The notes beneath the pieces were generated by a model that searched no databases, was not told where the DNA came from, and was given only the letters and a program-made list of their open reading frames with translations. The position numbers and the translations under genes are program-made. Positions 18,159 through 28,792 of a stretch of 64,000 nt of DNA are shown here, piece by piece. Positions within the stretch are counted from its first letter, which is position 1. Every line of letters begins with the position of its first letter. This DNA is from SHZL01 sp963815185. Lineage in GTDB: Bacteria > Pseudomonadota > Gammaproteobacteria > Xanthomonadales > SZUA-36. Where the stretch lies: contig CAWFGC010000010.1 of NCBI GenBank assembly GCA_963815185.1, positions 62,001-126,000 of the forward strand. The letters run 5' to 3'.

Positions 18159-19533
18159 CTACGCGCTCAGTGACTCTGCGGTCAGGTCCAGGCAGCGCCA
18201 GGCTTTCTCGACCAGTTCATCGATATGTGCAGGCTCGCAGATCAGCGGCGGAGAGACAATCATCGTATCGCCCACGGCACGCATCACCAGCCCATTGTTC
18301 ACACACAGATCGCGGCAGCGTGTACCGGCGCCGAAATCTTTGTCGAAGCGGCCGCGGCTCGCCTTGTCCTGGACGATTTCCAGCGCACCGACCATGCCGG
18401 TGCTGCGTGCTTCGCCGATGATGGGATGGTCTGCCAAAGAAGCCCAGCGCTGGCGGAAATAAGGCCCGATGTGGTCGTGCACGCGTTCCACTATGCCTTC
18501 CGCCTGCATGATGCGGATCACCTCGAGCGCCACCGCGCAGGTCACCGGGTGGCCGGAATAGGTAAACCCGTGGGTAAATTCGCCGCCCTCGGCGGTGACC
18601 ACGTCCGCCACCCGTTTACCGACCAGCGCGCCGCCCAAAGGCAGGTAACCCGAGGTCACGCCCTTGGCAAAGGAAATCAGGTCCGGCCGGATGGCGAAAT
18701 GCGTGGAGCCGAACCACTGCCCCAGGCGGCCGAATGCCGTGATGACTTCGTCGGCGACCAGCAAAATGCCGTATTCATCGCAAATCCTCTGAATTTCGGG
18801 CCAATAGGTGTCCGGTGGAATGATCACGCCACCGGCGCCCTGCACCGGTTCGGCAAAAAACGCCGCCACCTTGTCCACACCCAGCTCATTGATTTTCTCT
18901 TCCAGCAGCCTCGCCTGCTGCAGGCCGAATTCTTCCGGCGACAAGATCGCCGCCCAGGCCAAAGTAATACGGTTGCTCGATGTGCACGATGCCCGGCACC
19001 GGCATGCGTAACTGTTCGTGCATGGCCGACATGCCCCCCAGGCTGGCGCCGGCGATGGTGCTGCCGTGGTAGGCGTTGTTGCGCGCAATGATGGTCATCT
19101 TGTCCGGCTCGCCCACGAGATCCCAGTAACGACGCACCAGGCGTATCTGGGTGTCGTTCGCTTCCGATCCCGAGCCGGTAAAAAAGACGTGCTGAAAATC
19201 ACCCGGACTCAGTTCGCTGAGCACCGTGGAAAGCTCGATCGCCGGCGGGTGCGCGCACTGGAAAAAGCTGTTGTAGTAGGTCAGTTCCTGCATTTGCCGG
19301 CAGGCCACCTCGGCCAGGTCCTTGCGCCCATAACCCAGATTCACGCACCACAGGCCGGCCATGCCATCCAGTATCTTCTGCCCTTCGGAGTCGTAAATGT
19401 ACACACCCTCCGCCCGGGTAATGATGCGGCTACCCTTCTGGCCAAGGTCATGAAAATCCGTGAAGGGGTGCAGGTAATGCTGGGTATCCAGCGATTGCCA
19501 GTCGTGAGTTGATTTTTTTTGGCTTGTGCTCAT
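18159..19533 (-). pseudogene. class III aminotransferase, putrescine/polyamine type (SpuC-like), one frameshift
   Basis: Two frames join near 18950 to give a protein of about 456 residues. The first holds MSTSQKKSTHDWQSLDTQHYLHPF, FTGSGSEANDTQIRLVRRYW and ARNNAYHGSTIAGASLGG. The second holds LSPEEFGLQQARLLEEKINELG, ADEVITAFGRLGQWFG and the PLP-lysine motif ISFAKGVTSGYLPLGG. The pattern is that of SpuC/putrescine-pyruvate and related omega-aminotransferases. It lies near the spermidine-dehydrogenase-like and PuuD-like genes, which supports an amine substrate. The frameshift may be a sequencing error because both halves are intact. Confidence 0.82.
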
Positions 19534-19550
19534 TCGCAGTCTCCAGCGTT

Positions 19551-19596
19551 AAAAGGGGCCGGATACATTTTCCCCGGAAATATCCGCCTTTAAGTC
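19551..19596. repeat. REP-like palindrome of the GGGGCCGGATAC family
   Basis: AAAAGGGGCCGGATACATTT begins an imperfect hairpin whose inner stem is CGGATA/TATCCG and whose outer arm is AAAGG/CCTTT. The same motif recurs many times in 48.4-54.9 kb. It lies just upstream of the aminotransferase gene. Confidence 0.65.
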
Positions 19597-19691
19597 TAAA
19601 GCTTCCACGCGGTGGCCGGTAGTGCCCAGACTTCCGCCCACTGTGCGTTGCGGTTAAAGTGCACACTCATGCGGCACCAATCTCCGATGCA

Positions 19692-21715
19692 ATGTCCGAA
19701 ACCTTTGCCACCAAGAGCACCCTGTTCGAAGCCATCGAACTGATCGATTCCGGGCAGATCGACAAAGCCGAGGCGCTCTGCCGGGCGGCCGTCAAGCGCA
19801 ATGCGAACGATGTGAACATGACCGCCTTGCTGGGCGCGACACTGTTCAAGGCAGGCAAGCACAAGGAAGCGGAAGATTATCTGCGCATTTCCATCCGCCT
19901 GGCGCCCAATTTTGCCAAACCCTGGTCGGATCTCGGACAACTGTTGGTGGCGATGCACCGCGAAGAGGAAGCGGTCGAAATCCTCGAGCAGGCGGTGAAA
20001 CTGGAACCGGGTGAGGATGACGCCTGGTTCACCCTGGGTAAAGCCAGAGCCATAATGGGTCTGGGGCCACAGGCTGACGAGGCTTTTGAGAAATCATTTG
20101 CGCTGAACCCTGAACGCAAGGCCCTGGCGCTTGCGGCGGAGCACCAGCAAGCCGGCCGCCTCGAAGAAGCCGAGAAAATCTGCCGCGACATTCTGCGCAG
20201 CAACCCGGCAAATGTCGACGCCTTGCGCATGCTGGGTACGCTGGTCTTTCACGCCGGCCGCCTGCATGAAGCCGAGCGACTGTTCCGGCGCGCGGTTTCC
20301 TATGCCCCCGACTACGTCGAGGCCCGGCTCGACCTGGGGCGCACGCTGAAAGAACAGCAGCGGCTGGAAGAAGCCATTCACAGCTTTGAAAAAGGCACTG
20401 AGCTCGAACCCGACAATCTGCAGGCCCACTTTCTGCTGGCCTCGGTGCTGGCCCCCGCGGCCCGCACCTACGATGCCATTGCAGCCTACCGCAAGGTACT
20501 GGAGCTCCGGCCCAATCACCCCGGCGCACTTTTGGGCCTGGGGCACACGCTGAAAACCGTCGGCCAGCAGGAAGAAGCCGTCGAAGCCTACCGCGAATTG
20601 CATCCGGATGAAACCGGGTAGCGGCGAAACCTACTGGAGTCTGGCCAACCTCAAAACCTACAAATTGAGCGATGATGACATCCGGGCGATGGAAGCACAG
20701 GTTGCGCGCAAAGACGAGGATGAGGATTTCAATTCCCAGTCGCGGGTAAATTTCCTCTTCGCGCTGGCCAAAGCCTATGAAGACCGGGGCGATTTCGACC
20801 GCGCCTGGCAGTATTACCATGACGGGAATACCACCCAGCGCATGGAGGAAAACTACGATCCGGTGCGCACCGAAGTGATGAATGACGAACTCATCAAGAC
20901 CTTCGATCGGGAGTTTCTGGAGCGGCATGCCGGCCACGGCCACCCGTCTGACGAGCCGATTTTCATCGTCGGCCTGCCGCGCTCGGGTTCCACCCTGCTG
21001 GAACAGATTCTGGCCAGTCACAGCATGGTCGAAGGGACGGCGGAGCTGCCTTATGCCGGGCTGGTCGCCACCTCGATGAATCGCGGCCGCGCCGACGGCG
21101 TCAACTACCCGCGCGCGGCGCGGGAACTCGGCGCTGAGCAATTTCACAAACTCGGGCAGGACTATCTCAACCTGGCGCGCATTCATCGCACCGAGGGCAC
21201 GGCCCCGCTTTATCGACAAAATGCCCAATAATTTTCCCGCTGTCGGCTTCCTGCACCTGATTCTGCCCAATGCCAAAATCATCGACGCCAGGCGTTATCC
21301 ATTGGACTCCTGTCTGAGCTGCTATCGCCAGTTGTTCGCCAGGGGGCAGAACTTCACTTACGACCTGACCGATATCGGCGAATATTTCCTGCAGTACCAG
21401 CGCATGATGGACTATTGGCACGAGGTGCTTCCGGGCCGCTGCCTGACCGTGCAGTACGAGGACATGGTCACCGATTTCGACAAGCAGGTGCGTCGCCTGC
21501 TGGATTATTGCGAGTTGCCCTGGGAAGAAAACTGCAGCCGCTTTTACGAAACCGACCGGCCGGTGCGTACCGCCAGCTCCGAACAGGTGCGCCAACCGGT
21601 CTATACCCGTTCGATTCATTTCTGGCGCAATTACGACGCGCGGCTGGATGAGCTGAAAGAGGTGCTGGAGCCGGTGCTGCCCCGCTACGCCAGGTACGAG
21701 GCAATCAATCGCTGA
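19692..21715 (+). pseudogene. TPR-repeat sulfotransferase, two frameshifts
   Basis: Three consecutive frames read as one protein of about 670 residues. The first 300 residues are tandem tetratricopeptide repeats (for example ALRMLGTLVFHAGRLHEAER and AIAAYRKVLELRPNHPGALL). The sulfotransferase domain follows, with the PAPS-binding loop IFIVGLPRSGSTLLEQIL and the later DARRYPLDSCLSCYRQLF. Frames change at about 20615 and 21225. Such proteins transfer sulfate from PAPS to unknown acceptors. The start is uncertain: ATG 19692 is used, and a GTG at 19659 is in frame. It may form a unit with the TonB receptor region downstream. Confidence 0.82.
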
Positions 21716-21756
21716 AGCCGTTCTGCATGACCCGCACTAGTGGCTTAACATGCACC

Positions 21757-22684
21757 CTAGGCTGACAATCTGAAGGGCCATACTGCGAGACTCTGGATCG
21801 AATGCTGCGGGTCGTTGCTGAAATTGATGCACTTGGTGGTTTTCATGGTGTCGAGGTTGTGCAGGGTGATGGTTGCCGGCGAAGAGCCCACCGCAAATAC
21901 ACTTTGATTCAACACACACAAACCGCGTGCAAATCCCGGTTGCGCCGGAGCCTCGTTCGCGGCCTGACTGCCGGTCAAGCCAGTTTCTGGAAAACCCGGC
22001 ACCTGAAAGACACGATTGCTGTCGGGCGTGATGAAACGCACGACGTTTTCCTCGGTGTCATTGAACAGCACGCCGTCGCGCCACGGCCTGGCGTTGTGCA
22101 CGCCCCGCGGCAAGGTGACCAGGCGTTCGATGCGGCGGGCATCGAAAAGCAGCAAACCCATCGTGCGCGCCCCGCTGATGAACATGCCCCGTTCATCGCA
22201 CCACAGGCTGTTCAGCCGCAACTGATCGCCCGGCGACGGCCCCAACACGCTTTGCGGGTCGAACGGCGTGCCTTGCAAGTCCGTTTCTCCGTCCACGATA
22301 TGCAAGCCCCAGCCAAACCGGTTTTCATCCAGGTCGAATCCCAGGATGGAATTGAAACCGGTGGAGGTAAGGTACAGTTTGCGATCGAAACAGGCGATTT
22401 CGTGACAGTGCGCCAGATAGGGCGAGCGATAGACATTCTGCAATTCAAAAGCCGGCGAGAATTCATACAGTGCGTCGGACCCAGCGACGAATACCCGCTG
22501 ACCATCGAAGGCAATGCCCCGCAAACCCCGTCCGCCGCCGGACGACGACCAGTCCACACCTGGCGCCTTTCCAGTCGACGACCTGGGCGATTCGGTCCTG
22601 CGCCACGTCAACCAGGTGGATGGCGCCGTGGCTTTCGCCCTCTGCGCTGCCGCCCAGTACCGAGGTCGCCACCAGGACCGTCAT
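21757..22684 (-). pseudogene. uncharacterised propeller-like protein (DUF4915/TIGR03032-like), copy 1, one frameshift
   Basis: The N-terminus (MTVLVATSVLGGSAEGESHGAIHLVD) and the rest (GGGRGLRGIAFDGQRVFVAG onwards) lie in different frames that meet near 22555. Joined, they align along the whole length with the protein at 44834-45820. Shared landmarks are RGLRGIAF, HCHEI, RGMFISGART, LPRGVHNARPWRDGVLFNDTE and GLCVLNQSVFAVGSSPATI. Repeated short beta-type segments suggest a beta-propeller. I believe this is the family called TIGR03032/DUF4915, with no known function. It converges with the TPR-sulfotransferase gene. Confidence 0.65.
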
Positions 22685-22808
22685 GGCCGCCAATCCGCCG
22701 TTACTTTGTTTTTTTGCCGCATGTTCGACTCAGAATCGCGCTGGCCAATAAAGCATTGAGACCCAATTCAAAGGCTACCTTTTTTTTCGACGGCTGAGCT
22801 TCGGATTC

Positions 22809-22839
22809 GTGACATCACTGCATTTTGTGGCATTATAAA
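22809..22839 (+). promoter_or_regulatory. possible promoter of the TonB receptor gene
   Basis: GTGACA at 22809-22814 and TATAAA at 22834-22839 are separated by 19 bases, longer than ideal. This is a weak visual call in an AT-rich stretch before the gene. Confidence 0.25.
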
Positions 22840-22898
22840 TGCGCCGACTTGGAAAATAAGCAGTTTAATGCAAACAAAAATTCCGGAGAGTTTCATAT

Positions 22899-25454
22899 AT
22901 GGTCAACTACAACGATCCGCTGCGCCGTAACTCCAGAAAAGCCCTCAGTGCAACCATCAGTGCCATCTGCGCCGGAGTTCCCCTCGCCCACGCCCAGAGC
23001 GTCGACCAGGGCGAAAGCGACGAAAGTGGCGCCCTTGAAGAGGTCATTGTAACCGCCACAAAACGCGGCGCGCTGAATCTCCAGGATGTGCCGATATCCA
23101 TTACTGCGTTCACCGGCGCCGCCATCAAGGCCCAGGGTCTGAAGAAGCTGGACGACTATTTTGGCCAGATTCCAAGCCTGAGCTTCGGCCGCCTCGAACC
23201 CGGCGGCACCAACGTGATCATGCGCGGCTGCGCCATCTCGGGTGTCGCATTTGGCAACAATCCGACCACCGGCGTGTACCTTGACGAGCAACCGATTACC
23301 AACTCGGTGCAAAATCCGGATCCCCGCCTGGTCGACATCGAGCGCGTCGAGGCGCTGGCGGGCCCGCAAGGCACCACCTTTGGCGACGCTTCACAGTGCG
23401 GCACGCTGCGCATCATCACCAACAAGCCGGTCATAGGCGAATCCAGCGGCTGGGTGGACCTTACCGGCAACACCATCAATGACGGCAAGTCAGGCTACGA
23501 TTTCAGCGCCATGCTGAACGTACCGCTGGGCGACAAGGCCGCGATTCGCCTGGTTGGCTTTTCCGCCCATGATGCCGGTTACGTGGACAACGTATTGCGC
23601 CCCAGCCCCCGCGGCACCTTCAACAATGCGGACTTTGTCAAGAATAACGTCAACGGCACCGATGTGTATGGCGGCCGCGCGGCCATTCGCTGGCAGCCGG
23701 ACGAAACCTGGAACATCGATTTCCAGGCGATTGTGCAGGACACCTCGCAGGACGGTTTTGGTGACGCGGACATCAACGAAAATTATTTTGCCGGCTACAA
23801 CCTCGGCAAATGGGAGCAGGTGCGCTATAACCCCGAGACCTGGTCGGACCAGTGGACTCAACTGGCGCTGACCATTGACAAGGACTTCGGCTGGGGCACA
23901 TGGACCGTCACAGGTTCCTACTTCGACCGCAAGACCTCAACACGCACCGACGCAACCACCTACCTGCAGGGTTTTCAGACAGCCACTGACTACTACAACG
24001 CTAACCACCCAGGCCCGCCCCAGTACTACCACACCGTACTGTATGATGACTGGGGCGGAGATCCGCGCGGCGTGACGCGCAGCCCCCCTGGCAAGGATAA
24101 GCGCTCCACTTTTGAAACCCGCCTGGCTACATCCGATGAGTTTTCCAGCCGTTGGTCGATGCTCGTCGGCGCGTTTTACAATAAGAGCAAAACGCCCACC
24201 CAATCGTTCGTTTCCAATGTCGATGGGCAGAGCGCCAATTGCTCCGAGTATTACGCGGCGGCGCCGGGATGCACCAAGGCATTCACCTATTTGAGCTACC
24301 TGCACTACTATTATTTCGGCACCTTCAGCAAGCCGTCGGACAACTGGTGGACCGGCATTTACACCAATGAAGTCAAATCCTCCGCAGGTTTCGGTGAACT
24401 CACGTTCAACATCACTGACAACTTTTCCATAACGGCGGGTGGGCGCTGGTACGAGATCAAGACGAACCGCAGCCTGATCCAGGGTTCACTGATGGATCCC
24501 ACCGGCAAGGACCTCAAGCCCAATTGCGGCACGGATGAGGACAAGGCCTCCTGGCAGGAAAACGGGATTCCGGTGGAAGGCGTCGCGCTGTGTTTTGCCA
24601 ACTTCAGCTCCAGTTCGAAGGAAACCGGTTTCGTACCGAAATTCAACGCCACGTGGAATATCACCGACCACAACATGGTGTATGCGACCTATTCCGAAGG
24701 GTTCCGCAACGGCGGCGCCAACGGTGGGCGCAGGGGTTCGATCTTTGCCTCGGGCGGCGAATTCGACCAGTACGAATCCGATCAGCTCATCAATTACGAA
24801 ATCGGCACCAAGAATGAGTCTGCCGACGGCAGGTTTCTTGCCAATGTCACCTTCTATCACATGGACTGGAAGGACATTCAGATCGAGACCGAGGACCCCG
24901 ATCCACAGATTTTCGCAACCGGCATCGTGAACTTGCCGGAAGCCAGTATCGACGGTGTGGAGGCCAACTTCTCCTGGTTGCCGGTTAGGCAACTGACCCT
25001 GACCGGAACGCTGGGCTACAACAAGGCCGAATTGGCCAACGCAGCCGTGTTGTGGGCCGGTACTGATTCAGAAACCACCATTCCGAAAAGTACGCGCCTG
25101 CCGCTGATGCCCGAATGGAAATACAGCCTGACTGCGCGCTGGGACTTCAGCTCGGATTTGTGGGGGGCCAGACCATTCACGATGGCTACCTGGACCTTCA
25201 ACGATTCTTCGTTGAACTCCCTGGGCGTTTCCTCTGGCGTGGTGCAGAAGCCACCCAAGGTGAACCCCTCCTTCAATATCGTCAATCTCCGTTTCGGCCT
25301 GGAGGGTGAGGGTTGGAGTGCGCAGATTTTTGTGGACAACATCACAAATGAATACGCCAACGTGTTTTACAGTACTCGTTGGACCCAGCTACGCGCCGCC
25401 GTGCTGCCGCCACGTACCATCGGCATCAACTTCCGCAAGGATTTCAACTGGTAG
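22899..25454 (+). CDS. TonB-dependent outer membrane receptor
   Basis: The 851-residue protein has a signal peptide ending near AHAQS and a TonB-box/plug start ALEEVIVTATKRGALNLQDVP. The plug domain includes NVIMRGCAISGVAFGNNPTTGVYLDEQPI and VEALAGPQGTTFGDASQCGTLRIITN. A long 22-strand-type barrel follows and ends in the classic terminal aromatic, FRKDFNW. It imports an unknown siderophore, glycan or other large substrate using TonB energy. The start follows a GGAGAG ribosome-binding site. A possible promoter lies at 22809-22839. Confidence 0.92.
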   Translation: MVNYNDPLRRNSRKALSATISAICAGVPLAHAQSVDQGESDESGALEEVIVTATKRGALNLQDVPISITAFTGAAIKAQGLKKLDDYFGQIPSLSFGRLEPGGTNVIMRGCAISGVAFGNNPTTGVYLDEQPITNSVQNPDPRLVDIERVEALAGPQGTTFGDASQCGTLRIITNKPVIGESSGWVDLTGNTINDGKSGYDFSAMLNVPLGDKAAIRLVGFSAHDAGYVDNVLRPSPRGTFNNADFVKNNVNGTDVYGGRAAIRWQPDETWNIDFQAIVQDTSQDGFGDADINENYFAGYNLGKWEQVRYNPETWSDQWTQLALTIDKDFGWGTWTVTGSYFDRKTSTRTDATTYLQGFQTATDYYNANHPGPPQYYHTVLYDDWGGDPRGVTRSPPGKDKRSTFETRLATSDEFSSRWSMLVGAFYNKSKTPTQSFVSNVDGQSANCSEYYAAAPGCTKAFTYLSYLHYYYFGTFSKPSDNWWTGIYTNEVKSSAGFGELTFNITDNFSITAGGRWYEIKTNRSLIQGSLMDPTGKDLKPNCGTDEDKASWQENGIPVEGVALCFANFSSSSKETGFVPKFNATWNITDHNMVYATYSEGFRNGGANGGRRGSIFASGGEFDQYESDQLINYEIGTKNESADGRFLANVTFYHMDWKDIQIETEDPDPQIFATGIVNLPEASIDGVEANFSWLPVRQLTLTGTLGYNKAELANAAVLWAGTDSETTIPKSTRLPLMPEWKYSLTARWDFSSDLWGARPFTMATWTFNDSSLNSLGVSSGVVQKPPKVNPSFNIVNLRFGLEGEGWSAQIFVDNITNEYANVFYSTRWTQLRAAVLPPRTIGINFRKDFNW

Positions 25455-25513
25455 CAAATCGGGCTCGGAGAATCATTTGGGTAAGCAAATGGTTCTCTGA
25501 CTCCAAAAGTCAT

Positions 25514-26110
25514 ATGGACATAGAAACGCGTATTCGGGAGTTGGGGCCGGTAGACAGCACGGCCTTGGGCGAAGCCATCCTGGCGCAGGACGAGGCGGCC
25601 TGGCATGAGCAGCTTTATCGCCAGCAGGAATACGACGTGCATCGCCAGACCGAGTCCATCGTGCTGGTATTCGCCAATATGGATGTCTGGCCGGAAATCG
25701 AAATCCACAAGGAGCCGGGCTGGGACCGCCTCGCCGAGGTTGCGATACCGGTCATGCACGGCATCATCGAGCAACACTATCCGCCCGGTGGCACGATCAT
25801 CCGCGCAATGGCCGCCAAGTTGCTGGCCGGCGGGAAGATCGCGCCGCACACCGATACCCACCCCTCCTTCCATCGCGGGCATCGCATCCACGTGCCGATC
25901 ACGACCAATCCGCGCGTGCGTTTCATGATCGACGGCCGGCCCCACCAGTTGCAGGTGGGCCAGGCCTACGAAATCAACAACCAGAAGAATCACAGCGTGA
26001 TGAACAAGGGCAGCGAAGACCGCATCACCTTCATCTTCGACTACGTCCCCCCCGCCGAACTCGGCCGCGCCCCGGCCCCACCAATCGAACGCGAACGCCA
26101 AACCGCCTGA
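25514..26110 (+). CDS. aspartyl/asparaginyl beta-hydroxylase-like dioxygenase
   Basis: From ATG 25514 (MDIETRIRELGPVDS) the protein has 198 residues. The iron ligands appear as HTDTHPSFHRGHRIHVPI (HxD) and NHSVMNKGSEDRITFIFDYV (distal H and 2-oxoglutarate-binding R), the pattern of the Asp/Asn beta-hydroxylase cupin family. The open frame continues upstream to 25379 inside the receptor gene, but that part is not plausible. The gene lies 59 bases after the TonB receptor and may be cotranscribed with it. It probably hydroxylates a protein or small molecule; the substrate is unknown. Confidence 0.83.
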   Translation: MDIETRIRELGPVDSTALGEAILAQDEAAWHEQLYRQQEYDVHRQTESIVLVFANMDVWPEIEIHKEPGWDRLAEVAIPVMHGIIEQHYPPGGTIIRAMAAKLLAGGKIAPHTDTHPSFHRGHRIHVPITTNPRVRFMIDGRPHQLQVGQAYEINNQKNHSVMNKGSEDRITFIFDYVPPAELGRAPAPPIERERQTA

Positions 26111-26149
26111 GCCTTCGGTTCTGGGTTTTTGCTGTCACTCCGGGTTCAC

Positions 26150-26263
26150 GAACCGGGGCACGGGCAGTCTTTTCCGGGACACGGCGTGAATACATCCCTG
26201 TAGCCTCGGATGAAACATCCCTGTTTCATACGGTCCCGGAAAAGACCGCCCGCACCCCGGTTC
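26150..26263 (-). repeat. structured palindromic element, copy 1
   Basis: Two 31-base arms (26150-26180 and 26233-26263) pair with 28 of 31 matches. All three mismatches become G-U pairs if the minus strand is transcribed. The 52-base core contains two small hairpins, TAC/GTA and ATGAAAC/GTTTCAT, each with loop ATCCCT. The predicted shape is a long stem capped by a three-way junction. Confidence 0.85.
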
Positions 26264-26397
26264 TGCACCTTCCGTGCGTCGGGGCCAGTAGATCACAGCT
26301 TCGAACAGCTACACGAGCCCGAGCAACCACGAGCCACGCCTCTAATAAAAAGAAAAAAAAAGCGAAGGCAAAACGAGGGGTCCAGCCCTAACGTCAA

Positions 26398-26509
26398 GAG
26401 CCGGATCCGGGGAGTTACTCCCGGGACCGTATGAAACAGGGATGTTTCATCCGAGCCCCCATGGATGGGTTTACGGCGTGTCCCGGGAGTAACTCCCCGG
26501 AGCCGGCTC
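26398..26509 (+). repeat. structured palindromic element, copy 2 (inverted relative to copy 1)
   Basis: Two 30-base arms (26398-26427 and 26480-26509) match at 29 of 30 positions. The 52-base core is the inverted relative of the core in copy 1: its first 27 bases are identical to the complement of the last 27 of that core. The small hairpins are CCC/GGG around ATCCAT and ATGAAAC/GTTTCAT around ATCCCT. The arm sequence differs from copy 1. Confidence 0.85.
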
Positions 26510-26559
26510 GCCCAAGCGTAAAACGAAGCCAGCTCCCCCCGCTAAATCGAGGTCACTAC

Positions 26560-28612
26560 TTAATTTTTGACGTAAATGACCTGGCCTTCGAACAGGGTCA
26601 TGTCGACCTGGGTATTGGCGATGTCATCGGCCTGGCCGCTTTCGTACCGTTCTACGATATTGCGATCCAGCACGGTCAGGTCGGCTTTCTTGCCCACCTC
26701 GATGGAGCCGGTGATCTTTTCCTGGTTCAGCGCGCGGGCGCCATTGATGGTATAGGCCGCGATCATCTGATGAATATCGATGGCTTGCGTCGGCGTTCAG
26801 GAACTTGCCGTCCAGACCCTTGCGCGTCACACCAACCGCCATATTCACAAACGGCCGCGGTGAACGGTCATCGACCGGCGCATCGCTGCCGGCCACCGGC
26901 ACCGCGCCGAATTCCATCGTGCTGCGCACCGGATAGCTGTTCTTCATGCGGTAGCTGTCCGGATCATATATGCCCCCGGGGCCGGTCACATCGCCAATGA
27001 ACGGCATCACCGTCATATCGTATGCAGGATCGGTCAATGCCCAGGCATAGGTCCAGGCCAGGTACAGCCCCATTTCACCGATACGTTTCTGGTCTTCAGG
27101 CGCGACCAATTGCAGGTGCGCCATGGTGTGCCGCAGCGGATTGCCGCTGCCCGGCTTGATCACCTGAGCCAGTGCATCCACGCCGACCCGAACGGCGCGG
27201 TCGCCGATGGCGTGAATGTGAATGGTGAACCCTGCCTCATCGAGCCGCTGCACGTATTTGTCGATAAAGGGCTCGGGATCGCGCAGCACACCGCGCGAAA
27301 TCACGCATTGCGCCGGATGGAATCCGTGCTCGGCACGAAACGCTTCCACCGCGGCGGCCTGCTCGAAGCGCTTCATATTGGCCCTGGTTTCCTCGCACAG
27401 TGCGCTGGCGGTATCCACATAGCCCACGAACATCCAGCTTTGCCTGTCTCCAGATCGTAGTGAAAACGCGGCTGCAAGTAGGGTTGCAACATCGCGGCAT
27501 TGGGCAGGGTCGGCGGATCGGCGTAGGGATTGCCCTCCAGCACGCCGTCGGCATAAATTTTGGCTGCGGTGGCGTGAATCAGCTTTGAATGGCTGAATGC
27601 CGCGCGGTTGGCTTCGAGGATTTGCATCATCTCATCGAGGCGAATTTCACCGCTGAGGGAATCCGATAATCAACCGGGTCCAGACGCGTGGCCACCTGGA
27701 TGCGAAAATGCATGTCGCCGGATTCCTCGAAGGATTTCAGATAGGGCAGGAAGCCGATTGCCAGTGACGGCATCCTGCACCGAGGTAATGCCGTTGCGCG
27801 CCAGTTCCCTGCCGATGGCCGGCAGCAGCGGTCCCAGCACGGCCGGATCGTCGCCTGCGGTGGCGGCGACACCAGGCCCTGGCCTGCTCGTTCAGTTCCC
27901 CATTCGGCTCACCGCTTGTCATCCACGCCAACCAGGTCCTTGTAATCGGTAAATGCGGTCGCCAGGGTTGCCGCATTCAGACCGACGACATTACCCTGGG
28001 CATCGGCTGCCCGCTCCAGCGCGCGGCTGTTGACCGCGCCATGATGGCCGTCGTTGCCCCACAGAATGATCGGGTGCTCGGTCGACACCGCATCGAGCGC
28101 GGCGCGCAGGGAAGGCAGCCGCGCTGGAAACCTGGTTGCCCTCGGCAAAATTCCACATTTCCACAGACAGCCAATCGCCGGCAGGCAAGTTGATAATGCT
28201 GGATGCACTCCTGCAGGTAAGGCACCATCTCCTCCAGGCTCATCGGCTTGCTGCGCAAGGAGCAGGTGTCCGGTTCAACGATACCGAAGATGTGGATGTG
28301 CGAATCGTGCAAGCCGGGCAACATCATGCGGCCGGCCAGGTCGATCACCCGGGTTTCCGGCCCCTGCAGTGATTGCATGTCGGCGCTGCTGCCGACCGCA
28401 CTGATCAGGCCATCATTCACCGCGACCGCTTCGACAACGGACCTTTGCGCGTCGGCAGTGTAGACATAGCCATTGAGCAGCAAGAGGTCTGCGGGTTTAC
28501 TTCCTGAAACCGCCGTTGCATCCTCTGATTCGCCACCGCCACACGACACCAAAGCAAAGACAATTGCGAAAAGCAATAGACGCAAAACAGGCGAAACGGT
28601 TCCGAATTTCAT
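26560..28612 (-). pseudogene. YtcJ-like amidohydrolase lipoprotein, multiply frameshifted
   Basis: Pieces in several frames line up as one amidohydrolase of about 650 residues. The start has a lipoprotein signal (LLLFAIVFALVSCGGG), then a metal-binding motif GLHDSHIHIFG. ILWGNDGHHGAVNSRAL and IHIHAIGDRAVRVGVDAL follow, then APVDDRSPRPFVNMAVGVTR, and the end is ALNQEKITGSIEVGKKADLTVLD. Frame changes occur near 28200, 28130, 27910, 27780, 27650, 27430 and 26780. No single open frame covers even half of the gene. It is either a decayed gene or a region of poor base accuracy. Family members hydrolyse amides or related bonds. Confidence 0.75.
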
Positions 28613-28792
28613 TGATTGGTATTCCAGGTAGGCAACGTGATGCAGGTCATGGGGACAGATCCATTCTTGACCAAATGCCGGCCGCCGTGCAAGGCAGAAA
28701 GAATGGCGGGACCCATCGCAGCATCCAGCGGATATGGTTTAGACTGGGCGCTTACATACCCTTTACCCAAGACCCAAACGACGAGGTTGAAC

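Larger units (their letters stand above)
26111..26559. other. intergenic region holding two inverted structured repeats
   Basis: No gene is supported in these 449 bases. They contain the two palindromic elements described separately (26150-26263 and 26398-26509), with an A-rich run at 26348-26362 between them. The region separates the beta-hydroxylase gene from the 3' end of the broken amidohydrolase gene. Confidence 0.85.

Noticed and set aside
26348..26362. A-rich run between the two structured elements as a terminator
   Set aside because: No adjacent GC-rich hairpin is placed correctly for either neighbouring gene.
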